A DNA stretch of 64,000 nt from Synanceia verrucosa (Eukaryota > Chordata > Actinopteri > Perciformes > Synanceiidae), in NCBI GenBank assembly GCA_029721515.1, contig CM056559.1, forward strand, positions 4,217,001-4,281,000, in the 5' to 3' direction. Below are positions 25,364 through 36,700 of the stretch, one piece after another. The notes under the pieces were generated by a model. That model saw nothing but the letters and a program-made list of their open reading frames with translations, was not told the DNA's origin and did no database searches. Position 1 is the first letter of the stretch. Every line of letters starts with the position of its first letter. The position numbers and the translations under genes were made by a program.

Positions 25364-26247
25364 CACTGTAAAAAATAGCCACTGTTAATCCTAAAGATCT
25401 ATTCTCAGTTTATTTATGTTTTATATTAGTGCATTTGTTATGTACAATGCATGAAAAAACATGTGATATGTGTTCAGAAGAATCAATATTGAAAAGATTG
25501 TTATATTTATCATAACCATTTAAAGCTGGGGTGTCAAACGCATTTTAATTCATGGGCCACATTCAGCCCGAAGTGGGCCAGACCAGTTCAACCACTGCAT
25601 ATTAACCTGCCAATAATAAGACCTCTAAAGGTTTTATTCTGAAAATGTTCACAATTAATGAACAAACAATCCATGTAAAATTTACAGAACAGATGATGAG
25701 TCAATCTTCGGACTAGTGATTTTCTGTTTCCTGCAAATCTACCAACAAATTGTTTGTCATTTTGTCCTATGCTCTTGTATATTTTCTTGTGGCTCTAAAT
25801 ATTACTATTATTATTCCAATAAGTTAACACACTGAGCACACAGGTTTCACTTTTATTCACTGAAGAAATTGGTCAATATTTCTTGGAAAGCCTTCACTTG
25901 ACAGTGCTGTGTCACAGCCTGGATGCACTTTGATAGAAAAATAGGAAGTAAAGACATCTATTCATCCAGTGGGCCGGACTGGACCCTTCGGAGGGCTGGT
26001 TCTGGCCCTCAGGCCATATGTTTGACACCCATGATTTAAAGGATATGTTGACAAAATTATATTAGATAACAAATCAGTTGAGTGGACGAGTCTAACTTTG
26101 GAAATTCCTTCTCAGTTTATTTCAGCATGATTAAGGAGTTATTTAATCTTCTCACTGTGTTGTGGAAGTTGACAATGTAGATGATTTGTACTCAGTAAAA
26201 TCTGAATGAACCATTCAACATGAGACTTCACTGTTTTTTTTACAGTG
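25364..26247. mobile_element. CACTGTAAAAAA-ended DNA transposon with a nested hAT
   Basis: The left end CACTGTAAAAAATA and the right end TTTTTTTACAGTG form a 12-bp inverted repeat. A second hAT element sits inside at 25526-26033; removing it leaves about 370 bp, a plausible MITE size. The flanks carry no convincing target duplication, so the call rests on the TIR and on memory of a fish repeat with these ends. Non-coding. Confidence 0.5.
25526..26033. mobile_element. non-autonomous hAT element with perfect 8-bp target duplication
   Basis: The 508-bp element begins CTGGGGTGTCAAACGC and ends GTTTGACACCCATG, inverted termini of about 14 bp with a few mismatches. ATTTAAAG flanks it exactly at 25518-25525 and 26034-26041, the 8-bp duplication typical of hAT. 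The subterminal GGGCCACATTCAGCCC on the left and GGGCTGGTTCTGGCCC on the right extend the pairing. I recognise it as a common fish repeat. No transposase frame is present. Confidence 0.88.
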
Positions 26248-29010
26248 TAAGAAATGAAGGCCAGGGAAGGAGATTAACCTGCAGCAGCAGCGACTCATTA
26301 GACAAAGACAGTCATCCTCATAACCACAGGTCCTGTCCTCTTTCCACTGTGATATTTCATCAATTGATGGCACACGTCCAATGTTTCCTTTGGCTTATTA
26401 TATATGTCAATATTCAGAATATGATGTATTTAAAGTATTGCACTTACCTAGTTGAGATAAATCCGTAGAAGGAATCATCCAGTGGCAAAAAAAAGAAAGA
26501 AGAAAAGGAGAATTTCAGTGTCAGTGATTATGGGCCAGAATGATAGGGCTGTAAAAGACAAACTCATCAGACAATAAAACATAAACACATTCTTTCTAGC
26601 AAAACAACAGCGACCCTCAGCAAAATATGTGTAAACGGAGGTGCAAAGTTAGCATGAACGATAGTGAAAATGGATACAATTATAACAATAATAATAGAAT
26701 TTCCCTTAAAACCATATCAATTTTAAATCATGACTGTGATTCAAAATATAGTGAAATGTATTGAGATAAGACTAACTAAAAACAATTAACTAAACTACTG
26801 GGGATAAAAGAAAAACTTGTGTGATCCACATGACTGTTGGTTTGAATGCTGCATGCTTGTTTTCATATACAATGCTGCTCTCTGCATCTCAGACACCAAC
26901 TTTCCCAAAATTGTCACATAAATCAGCGTCTGCCGTTCACACAGGATGGTCCCATAAATTAAATGAAAAGAAAACATTCAGTAGCTGCTCTGTGAAAGCA
27001 AAAATAATAACCTGTCAATGCAAGACCTCCTAGGAGAAATATGTTCATTTTTACATTGTTACAGGAAAATGAAGGTAATTTTGTTTAACTACAATGGCCT
27101 GAACAACGTCAAACCAACAATAATGTTTCGGGTGAGGTACATGGAATGAATGCCTGACCGAACAATCTGCAAAAATGCAGAATTTCCCTCTCAGCAAGCC
27201 TCTGAATGCTAGTCTGAATGCAAAACAAGGCAGGTATCCATAAAAAAGGTGCCAGTCAGTATCGTAAAAAGCAAAATAATAGAGGTCAGGTAAATTGATA
27301 ACAGAAAAATGACACCTTTTGTCAAGCTCAGAGGGACATATTGACTCATTCAGCAGATGACATATCAGCAAAGAATGAAGAAACAATCCTCTTTTATGTT
27401 AGCGGCCGTTCCCCATTTCCATTTTTATAGCTGGAAAAGATCTGTTTAAGAGCTGCTGTCTGTTCTAATGAGATGTCACTTGATTTAGGGTCGGGCCGCT
27501 TGAACACTACAGTGTTTCACACAGGCCGCTCTGACGCTCAATAGAAATCAATACAGCCGATGCAATTATTAATACAGTCCTGGGCAGTTAGATGTGAATG
27601 AGACAGATGACATTAGACCAGATTGATCTAAAGCGAAATGGATTTCATGGAGCACTCAATGCCTTCATTATAGTCCACACAATGCAGAAGCTCAAAAGCA
27701 CGGCCGCTGCAATTCAGCGTGCTAACATGAAGGGAAATGACACTGTTAGATCTAAATGTTTTTACATTGTTAAACTTGTAAATACTTAAACCTAAAATCA
27801 TGCTATTTGCCTTGACACATTCCCAAACAACACATCCTCATTATCAAGCACATTTCTGCACAGAAGAATGATACAGAACAAACACAGAAGTGAATAATGA
27901 ATGTGCTGACTACAGTGGATATTTCACTGAGACAATGCAGTCAATACTCTGCATCCATCACATCTCCAATGAAGAACGAGGATGTGCTGGGTGAGAGGCA
28001 TGCGAGTCGCAGGTGTCAGTCCCCAAATGAATATTCAGCCTGCAGATGAACCCTGCTCCCTGTGGGCCCGTGGCATTAAATAACAGAGCATTAATGCCGG
28101 TAAACAGAGCTCTGTGTTTGCTTTAAGGGGGTTTGTTTGAATAACCTCTTGCACTCATACTCGAGACATGATATACCAATAAGTCCTGCTTATTGTCACC
28201 AAATCCCTGCAGCTTCATTAAGAATAATAATGCCTACATTTTCATTTTTGTCCCTCTTTTCAAAATGAGATATTTGATTTATTGCCTCTTATGAGAGGCT
28301 ATTGTGAAACTCACTACGAGTATGCTTCTGTGCACTATTACTACACATACTTTTATACTGCAACTATTAAATCCTTGACATTTTTCATTTGTATTAAAGC
28401 ATTTTGTGTGATTATTTGTTAGTTCTGGGCATCAGAAACAGAAAAAGTTCTGGCACTGCTGTGAAAGATTTCAACCCTGGTATTCTGCGGCTTTTTATTT
28501 CCTTCATATTCACTGATGGCAGCTTGGTAACCCATGAGAGAGGTGAAAAGCCTGAGGAGGTGTATGGGCAGTGAAGGGTATAAACTGAATGAGTCAGTGT
28601 GTGTTCTGAAACATGACAGCAGCTGGTGTGTGAGCCGACCGGCGACTGCTACTCTGCCACATTTCCAAACGTTGGATTTTGTAGAATGTCTGCATTCCTT
28701 GAAATTTCTGCAAGCCACTTGCTTTTTTCCTGCACTAATCCAGCACTTATTGTATAAGCAAATCCTGTGATGGTAAAGCACGAAATATGCTCAATGATCC
28801 CATTTCTGCTGAGTCTATTTACCTTATTCTTGTTTGGAAAAAAAGAATCCTAAAATCTGGACCATCCCCAGTCTATCTCCAGGTTTTTATGCTTGAAAAT
28901 CATTAAATATATAGACACCAGCAGCTACCTACACACCCACCCAACAAACTGTATATCTAAGACTCAATATTTCTCTTTTCAACTCTGAGTGTCAAAGACA
29001 TATTTTTTTT
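26248..29010. other. unique non-coding sequence, possible conserved blocks
   Basis: No gene seen. The segments 27430-27760 and 27990-28130 lack repeats, have balanced composition and contain homeodomain-type cores (ATTATTAAT, GCATTAATGC), the usual look of developmental enhancers. Only an alignment could confirm that. Confidence 0.4.
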
Positions 29011-29014
29011 TTAA

Positions 29015-29424
29015 CGCTTGAGTGCCATAAACGTTTGTATATGTGTATATATACATATATGTGTGTGTGTGTGTGTGTGTCTTTGTGAGGGCACTCTCAC
29101 ACTGCCTGTGAGTAATTTTGTGGCTTCTGGGAGATGTAGTCGGAACATAGGAAAAGCAGGAAGTGGAGACAATCGAGATTAGAGAGTAAAACGTTCGGAT
29201 TCTGGACAAAAAGTGGTGATTTTGGTGAAAGTGTCCTCTACTCTACCTCTGCTAAAACAAGAATGGAACACGGTAAAAACATTTTTTCAAGATGAAATAG
29301 AGAGTCTCTTCTTTCATTTGAGCTATTCAGTGTTTTCAGAGACATAGTACAAAATATTCTATGGGTCTTGAAATATGACTCAAAATGGCCTTTTGTTTTT
29401 GAAAAAGGGCTTGCACTGAATGAC
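29015..29424 (+). mobile_element. piggyBac-like MITE with alternative left end and internal (GT)n
   Basis: TTAA flanks at 29011-29014 and 29425-29428. The left end CGCTTGAGTGCCATAAACGT matches the internal TIR-like repeat of other copies (GCTTGAGTGCCAT) better than the usual CTCTTTGAG outer end. The usual GTAATAATACGTCAAAG stretch is replaced by a TATATACATATATG plus (GT)10 tract at 29061-29080. The body then follows the family, and the right end is degraded (TTGCACTGAATGAC). The 410-bp element is non-coding. Confidence 0.85.
29061..29080. repeat. (GT)10 microsatellite inside a MITE
   Basis: Ten GT units next to an alternating TATATACATATATG segment. They arose within, or replaced, the left arm of a piggyBac-like element. 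Confidence 0.9.
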
Positions 29425-29428
29425 TTAA

Positions 29429-31614
29429 TCTAATTTTGCACCACCAAATATCCTGATTCACACACAGAGAGACTACTAGTATGATGGCTGTTCGTGGAAA
29501 AGAGAAATAAGGACTGGATAACAACCAGAATCAAATCTCAATATGAATCAAGACATCAAGACAGATGAACATTCAGAGACAGAAATCAATGTACCTTTTG
29601 TTATTTATAACTATGAATCAATAGGTCTCAAATGCCTCTGTGTAAGTTGTAAGATGTGAGTTTAACATCCATAAACCTGACTGGCAAAACTGACAGTTTG
29701 AGCTATCAGTTAAAGGCAGTAACTAAACTAACACAGATCCAACAGTGACACAGTTTAAATGAGATATTTTAATGTCAGAATGATTCTAATTTAAGTCGTA
29801 TCACAGCTGTGATTACATATCAGAGGCCCAGCTTCACAGATAAGAACAAAAAAAGCTGAACATAGTTTTTCATTTTAATCACCAGCGTCGGGCTACATGT
29901 GGAACAGAGCTAATAATTTTTTTAATTAACATGTTGACTTGGAATCGCAGAGGGCGCCATTACTCCCCTCCCCCTGTTCAGGCTTGTCCTCGCTCTGTCT
30001 CACACTCACGAACACAAAATCACTTACATTTTTTCAAAGATCAAGGGCCAAGTTTTAAATTAAACTCCACGTGGAATATACTCTCTATATATGGCTCCAC
30101 AAAAACATAAACGTTCATCAGGACTACCATCATCACTTGTGTGTGCAGCAGCAGTAGCAGCACTACTGGGCCTTGTTAAACATTAAAAACAGGCAGTATA
30201 GTGAGAGGAAGCTGTGACACAGAGGTTATACTGCAGAGCGCTCAGCCATGTTGTGACACACAGCAAAGGTAGGACATAATTATTGGTTTGCAGTAAACAC
30301 CCCCCCCCCCCCTCCTGTCTGGTTCCCATTGCTGTGGGACTAACTGTCACTGTGACTCATCTGAAGGCCTTTTCTCAGGGTTAGCCTTGAGACAGCACTG
30401 TTGCATCGCAATTCAATCTCCTCCCCTGCTCCCTCTACAGATGGGAGCAGAGAGCAGCTGGTGAAAAGAGATAAAGTCGTGTTCGGAGTGCTTCACCCTT
30501 CCAGTCTACCTCGCACTGCTCACACCGGGTGCTGGGAGGACAATGACAGAAGCGTGAGAGGTGGGAAGTAGATTAAAGAAGGCAGAGGCTCTCACTACTA
30601 TTTCTGCCCACATGAACACCTTGAACCAGTGATGTTCACTCAGCCAGGTAGCCTGTTATGGTACGAGCGCATGCAGAACTATGTATTGATCACCCTGTTC
30701 GTCTCTATGAAGCACAGATGAAGTCTACAATGATATGATGTAGACTCAACTCTGAGGCAAACACAACCCATCCCCCATGTCTTAATGAAATTAGCTTTTG
30801 CCTCACTAGAAACACCGCCGGTGGCAAAGAGAGGTGACAAAGAAGATCATCTTCAAAGGTTACTCCCCACTTCTTTGTTCTTATTGCCTTTCCTCTCGCA
30901 ATCAGTACAAGTTCATCTATGTCCTGAAGCCACGATCAAAACATTTAAGGGGGGCTAAAATTACATCAATAAAACATTTTTATATAATTCCAGTGCATGA
31001 AGTGAATATTGAGAATGGTATAATTCCTCAATAATCACTTTACTGTTTTTAATATTTCATGATTAGAAGTCATAAGAGATTTGTCATACCATCTAATGAC
31101 ACATTATTACCTGGATAGACGTACAGGCTCTTGGACTAGTTATGACATTTGCCATGAAGTATAGCAAAAAAAGTGGATGTGTGCTGAATAAAAAAGCATG
31201 ATGCTGAATATTAATTCAAAATGAAAGCATTATAAATCAGGTTTGCGACTTCCTTCCCATTTCATCAGTCAAACCAGCTACTTTGGGGTGCACCAGTGAT
31301 CTAAATACATCCATTTTAAAACAGCCATACACCCATTTTCAGAGCTTCCAGAAAAAAAAGAGAAAAAAATCTTAAGGCAAAGACTGTACAATTTCAGAAA
31401 ATAACAAAAAGCAGAAACAACACTGAACTTGATGATGTCCAGATCCCAGCTGGAACTCGTCTGTGAATGTCACCAACAGACAATTCAATCATCCAATCAA
31501 CCAAATGACCAATCAATCGAAATGAAATAAAATCCCGGGGCAAAGATTGAAGTGATAAACATATTAGGATGACAGAGGTGCAATAATCAAAGTGAATTTT
31601 AAAACTTGGAAACA
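29429..31614. other. unique non-coding sequence
   Basis: No gene seen; open frames are below 75 codons. A run of 13 C lies at 30300-30312. No TIR structures were recognised. Confidence 0.45.
30300..30312. repeat. poly-C run
   Basis: Thirteen consecutive C residues; prone to sequencing and assembly length errors. Confidence 0.9.
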
Positions 31615-31622
31615 CTGACCAG

Positions 31623-32502
31623 TAGGGCTGGGTATCACTAGGTACCTCACAATATCATATGTTTTGTCCACAATATTGATACGATACAATGATACTGCAA
31701 TAATCAATATATTGCAAGAAATTTCATCCATGATACATCACAATATCTGTGTCACTAAAGAAAAATGAATTTATGGACTGCACTGAATCCATTTCACAAA
31801 ACACTGTCAATCAATTTCATATAAATGACAGACAAGTAAATACATATATACGTATACATATATAGTAGGGCTGAGTATTGATTCTGATTTTCCAAATCGC
31901 TTCAATTCGATATTTAGAGGTCCCGATTCAATTTGATCCACGATTCGATCCGATTTGATTCAGTCAGGGATATTTCAGTTAAAATAAATGCTCCGTTATT
32001 TTCTGCCGTGCCGAGTCTGCTGACTGTGTTTCTGGGTTATGTCTTGTCAAATGGTTTTGGAGATTCGTTGTACAGCCACTGTATTTTATCTTCCCTATTT
32101 TGCATACTACTTGTTTTTTGTCCAACTTCTTAAATGCAAAATGCATCCAAACATCAGCTTTTAAACTCATCAGCGGTGCCTGGAGAGGTGGACTCGCTTC
32201 CACCATGTTTGTTTGACTGCTGGCAGTAATATCTCAGGAGATTGTGTTTCTTGGAAAGCAGCATTAAATGCTGATCACGCGAGACTACGTCTTCTTCTTT
32301 GGTTTCGGCAGACTAGACATATGTATGGCAATTAATGCCCTCATGCGAGACTAGCAGGCGGGTTTATACTTCAGGGTGCTTCTCCGCACGTCCAATGAAG
32401 AGAATAATACTCAAGTTAAAAGATCGATCTTTGGATTTTATGAATCGAAGGGAGAAAAAGTATTGCAATATATTACCATATCACTATTTTTTTCCAGCCC
32501 TA
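31623..32502 (-). mobile_element. chimeric hAT transposon with 8-bp target duplication
   Basis: CTGACCAG flanks the element at 31615-31622 and 32503-32510. The ends are TAGGGCTGGGTATCAC and TTTTCCAGCCCTA. The left arm (31623-31865) belongs to the same non-autonomous family as 14654 and 34982. At 31866 a second terminus, TAGGGCTGAGTATTG, appears, followed by GATTCGATCC-type repeats, and the rest up to 32502 carries a BED-finger remnant on the minus strand. It is best read as a hAT relic fused to, or inserted beside, a related MITE arm, with the outer ends mobilised together. Confidence 0.82.
31979..32206 (-). pseudogene. hAT transposase N-terminus remnant (BED zinc finger)
   Basis: A 75-residue open frame carries a BED-type zinc finger: VWMHFAF at residues 19-25, C35-x2-G38 where the second zinc cysteine would be, the TTNLQNHL segment at 46-53, and H52/H56. 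BED fingers bind DNA at the N-terminus of many hAT transposases, which are usually over 600 residues; here the frame stops just after the finger (ITEHLF), with no catalytic domain. Loss of one zinc-binding cysteine and the truncation indicate a dead copy. It lies inside the hAT element, with its start about 300 bp from the right TIR, as expected for a 5' leader. Confidence 0.75.
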
Positions 32503-32510
32503 CTGACCAG

Positions 32511-34344
32511 TATGTTTCTGTGTTAACAGTTGGTACACCCTGTCGATCACAACATTACCAACAAAACAGAGAGCATCTCAAAGCGGTGAAGACCAAAGAG
32601 AACATCACTAACAGTTTCAGTAACTGAGCAACAAATAAAAAAACATGCATTTCTATAAAATAATGCAAGCTGTCATGTGACATTTAAGCTGCATGAAAAC
32701 TGGAGGCTTTCTTGACACCTATTTGTTCCTTAGCTTGTGTTCGATGTTTCTGCAGGAGCTGCAGCCACGATTCTGGTGAGTTATATTATCACCACTGAAA
32801 GACTGACTGCCAAAAAAAAAATATTAATTAATATTAAAGCTACCGACGTTCAGAAACTTGGCAGTAGAATCGGTTATCAAACATCTGGTTATAAAGCTGC
32901 CATGTTTGGACCCTGTGGACTCTAAATGACCCAGTGGGAGATGCTCTCCCAAATATAGCCTGCTGTTTATTAGGGGTTTCTAATCACCATGGCAATCATC
33001 TCACACATTTGAGCCCTGAGGTGTTATTGGAGTGATCCATCTTGTCCTGGGTCCAGTGGTTTATGCGGTCACCTGGCGGCCAGTTGGCAGCTGTCCTGGA
33101 TCAGGGGACTCAGTAGTGTGTCGAGGAAACTCCTCTGCAGACAAGGCTGGAGGTGAATTAAACAGATGCTGGTAAACAAACAGGTCAAAGATGAAATGAA
33201 GCTGCCCTCAGTGTGAAGAAGCAGTATCTTAACTGCTGCTCGTACGAGCACATAAATCTGGTGTCAGAAATGAGCGCATATGGCAAAAGAGCCAACATGT
33301 GGCAAATGGGCTATTTATCTTCAATGGCCTTCGTCGTACTGCCAGAAAGAAGCGTTACCGTGGCAACAAAGTTAGTGAGGGGAACCAGTTAAACTCCTCA
33401 ATCATTAAAATAACCAAATATTTCAGCTGTATCTGATAGAAATGTTTGACAGAATCTAACAATGTATCTCAATTTAGAGAATCTATTTCCAAAAAATGTG
33501 AAAATGCACATAACTGGCAGAAATAATACAAACAGAAGGGGATAAAACGACCCATGAAAAGACTAAAACTCTTAACTGTAGCATTATATTATCACACACA
33601 AGACTGATGAATGCCAGGATGGAGAAGTGATGAGTTTGCTGGATATGCTGGACTTATAGATAAAATATAAGCTAAGAACTACATTTAATTAACTATAAAA
33701 TGGTCAAAATTAACCAGCAAGGCTAATGTGTTTCCGTCAAACACATTCAACATCCATACGATTACCTATACATATTGCTTCAATTGTACAGATTAAACCA
33801 TAGATTATGACTTAATATGCACCCACAATAACAGCTCGTATCCATTCCCTCCACATGAAGAAGCATTTGTACTGACAGCATTTGTCTTTTGTCCCTCATG
33901 GATGACACAGTCCCCGTCTCTTTCTCTAACCAGCTGTTTGTGTTAATTGCTTCTCCACTTGCTACTGTCAATCTAACATGGCACCCTCACTGCTTATGAA
34001 TTGATGACAATAATGGAAATCAGCAGAGACAATGGGGTGAGATTCCACAGTGAAAAGGCCAATTTCTCCTCTATAACAGAAGCATACTGAGGGATCAGAA
34101 AGGACTGCATCTCTTAACATAGACAGAGTCTTTTCATTATGTGCTAAATAAATGCAACAGCTGTAGAATTAACCCTAAATGGGGAATATAGCCCATCTGG
34201 CATGATGGGGCATATTAAAATGCAGACTGAATCAGATGCAGAGTGAGGACGATTCTTCTGCGTTTTTCAGGACTGCTGTTAGGGTAGATGGAGATACTGA
34301 AGGAACTCAAATACTGATTAATGGACGCTTTTACTGTGGCCATT
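32511..34344. other. unique non-coding sequence
   Basis: No gene seen. A 20-bp stretch at 32756-32775 is bounded by TTTCTGCAG and GTGAGT, which resembles a micro-exon but could be chance. The segment 32920-33070 is of balanced composition. Open frames are under 70 codons. Confidence 0.4.
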
Positions 34345-34348
34345 TTAA

Positions 34349-34753
34349 CTCTTTGAGTGCCAACAGAAAGTGCCTTGTTCCAGTATTTTTGCCCATTTTG
34401 AGTCATATTTGTAGACCCACAGAATATTTTGTACTATGTCTCTGAAAACACTGAATAGCTCAAATGAAAGAAGAGACTCTCTATTTCATCATGAAAAAAA
34501 TGGTTATTTTTACCTTGTTCCATTCTTGAACGTTTTGCTCTCTAATCTGGATCGTCTCCACTTCCTGTTTTGATCTCTGTGGTGTATACCGTCTCTTTAT
34601 GCTCCAACTCCATCTCCCAGAATCCCCAACATTACTCACAGGCTGCAAGAGACCGCGATCGGTGACCTGATCACGTTGACGTATTGTTACGTCAATGGCA
34701 CTCAAGCATCAGATTTTAAATGATGTCAAAATACGTCAACGGCACCCAAAGCG
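34349..34753 (-). mobile_element. piggyBac-like MITE, near-complete, reverse orientation
   Basis: TTAA at 34345-34348 is followed by CTCTTTGAGTGCCAACAGAA. The far end reads GTCAACGGCACCCAAAGCG and is followed by TGAA (a mutated TTAA, 34754-34757). The internal TIR-like repeat (GTCAATGGCACTCAAGC) is present near the right, so the full asymmetric left end of the element is retained. A short internal deletion removes part of the GGTGATTTTGGTGAAAGTG region. The length is 405 bp, and it is non-coding. Confidence 0.9.
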
Positions 34754-34981
34754 TGAAGAGAGGTAACGACAGTGCCCTCTTTCTGGTCCACCCAACAAAA
34801 TGCAGGAAAAAAACCCCCATATGATCGCCAACTACAAATTCATACATATCTGTCCTTTGAACTGAGAAAATCAACAAAGCAGTGACCGAGAGGGTAGCTG
34901 TTGAAAATGCAGAAGAAAAAAAAAGTGCACTTTATGACTGTGATTCTTCAGACTGCTGTTTGACCAATCTTTCATCTCAGA

Positions 34982-35372
34982 TAGGAAAAAAAATCCATAA
35001 AATATTGATTTTTAACTTCTTAATTTCGATTAAAAAAGTCATGTTTTGAGTCGATTGTAAATCCAGAATGATTTGTGTGGCTGTATGTATGTATACATAT
35101 ACATGTACATATATTTACTGAGCTGCCATTCATGTGATATTGAGTGACAATGCTTTGTAATTCCTGTGATTGATTGAGAATTGAGAATTGATTCAGTGCA
35201 GTCTATAAATTCTGAATTTCTTCAGTGACACAGATATTGTGATGTATTGTGGATGTAATTTCTTGCAATATATTGATTATCACAGTATAGCAGTATCGAG
35301 ACATTATCGATATGCACAAAGTATCGGGAGAGTATCGTGTACCTATCAGGTACCTAGTGATATCCAGCCTTA
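34982..35372 (-). mobile_element. TAGG-ended hAT-like MITE
   Basis: The 391-bp element starts TAGGAAAAAAAATCC and ends GGATATCCAGCCTTA when extended by its last bases; the minus-strand terminus TAAGGCTGGATATCACTAGG matches the left end of the element at 31623. Flanks ATCTCAGA (34974-34981) and GTCTCAGA (35373-35380) are an 8-bp target duplication with one mismatch. The interior shares CAGTGCAGTCTATAAATTCT and ATTTCTTGCAATATATTGAT with the copies at 14654 and 31623. No coding capacity. Confidence 0.78.
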
Positions 35373-35382
35373 GTCTCAGATA

Positions 35383-35682
35383 CCCTCATGCCAATATAAG
35401 AAATGGAAAAACCTTGAGCTGAAGTTACCCCACAGTCAGAATTGTAAGTCGACTTTGTTGGAAATGAATATTGCCTAAGATGTGCTTCCTTGCAGTGTTT
35501 CGCTCTGTTCTCCACCCTGCTAGGCAGACACAAAGAAGCAGAAGATTGGGTATGGCCCATCAAGGACATAATGGTGCTGGCGGAGAAATATTAGATCTCA
35601 GCTACAGCTGGGGTACAACGAGCATGTGGCTCCTCCACAGGGACTAGCTCGTAGCACCTAATGCAATCAGCCACACAAATCA

Positions 35683-35746
<64 letters not shown>

Positions 35747-36110
35747 CACGAACCCACGCACACACATGCACCAGCAGAACAGGACACAAAGACTTCTCAG
35801 CATGTCTTGCCGTAAGTCGAATCATCATCACTCCAATCTGATTTGGGTCCAGAGTGTTCTGACTGAAATTGCCTTTATTAAAACAGCCAGATCCCCATGA
35901 AGCCATGTTCAGAGCTTCTGGGTCACACGGCCTCTCCTGACTGAAGGGCAAACTGAAGGCAGGTGCTGCTGAGGCTGACAAGGGTGAAATGTAGGAGATG
36001 TGTACTGTAATAGGCAACCTGTTTAATGACAGTTTGTAAAATGACATGTGCAGCTCTGAAAGGCCACAAGTGCACACAAGTCACTCTTTCTATTGGTAAA
36101 AAGGACAAAA
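35383..36110. other. unique sequence with a long (GT)n microsatellite
   Basis: No gene seen. The long open frames crossing 35667-36077 owe their length to the dinucleotide repeat, which encodes Thr-His or Val-Cys runs, and are not coding evidence. Confidence 0.5.
35686..35744. repeat. (GT)29 microsatellite
   Basis: About 59 bp of uninterrupted GT, the longest pure dinucleotide tract in the window; likely polymorphic and able to adopt Z-DNA. Confidence 0.97.
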
Positions 36111-36700
36111 ATGGTGCTTTTCCACTACACAGTAGTGGCACGGTACGGCTCAGTTTTGGTGCTTTTCCTCTAACTGAGTACCTCATCGTAACTCCTCGGT
36201 GTGGTCGGGGTCAGCTATGGTGTGAAACTGCCATGACGTCATTTACATGCGACACAGAAAACCAGGAAAAAGAACATAGCGCTACTCTCACAAACAATGG
36301 AGGACACTAAAGCGAACATGTATTTGTTCGGCCACCAAAGAAAGGAACATTTGGACCTCCTCGACCGACCATGGCGTTGTTTTCTTTGATGCCATTTTCT
36401 TCTGTAACAATAGCAAAGCACTTGCCAGTTTTAAAAATGGCAGGGTCAAGATGCATTTGGCTTTTACAGTCTAGTCGGACATCGCACATCCAATGACGCT
36501 TCCAATGATGACGCTCGTCGGCCAATCAGTGGAAGGCAGTCAGCTGACGTCACATTTTAGTATGGCTTCGGCTCGCTTGGAACCAGGAGTGAGGAGGTAC
36601 GGAAAAAGTACCTAGTACCAGGTACCAGGCACTGGTGGAAAAGCACCACAACCGTGTAGAGCCGTGCTGTACCGTACTGCGCTTGTGGAAAAGAGCCATA
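36111..36700. mobile_element. long-TIR DNA transposon (GGTGCTTTTCCAC ends)
   Basis: The left arm ATGGTGCTTTTCCACTACAC...GGTACGGCTC (36111-36152) pairs with the right arm GAGCCGTGCTGTACCGTAC...GTGGAAAAGAGCCAT (36658-36700), an imperfect inverted repeat of about 42 bp. A second internal pair of TTTTCC / GGAAAA arms (GGTGCTTTTCCTC left, GGTGGAAAAGCACC right) increases the palindromic character. I recognise it as a widespread fish repeat. Flanks show no clear duplication, so the superfamily is unassigned. Overlapping open frames are short and unrecognised. Confidence 0.7.

Noticed and set aside
35667..36077. 136-codon reverse frame
   Set aside because: Its length comes from the (GT)29 repeat, which has no stop in these frames.
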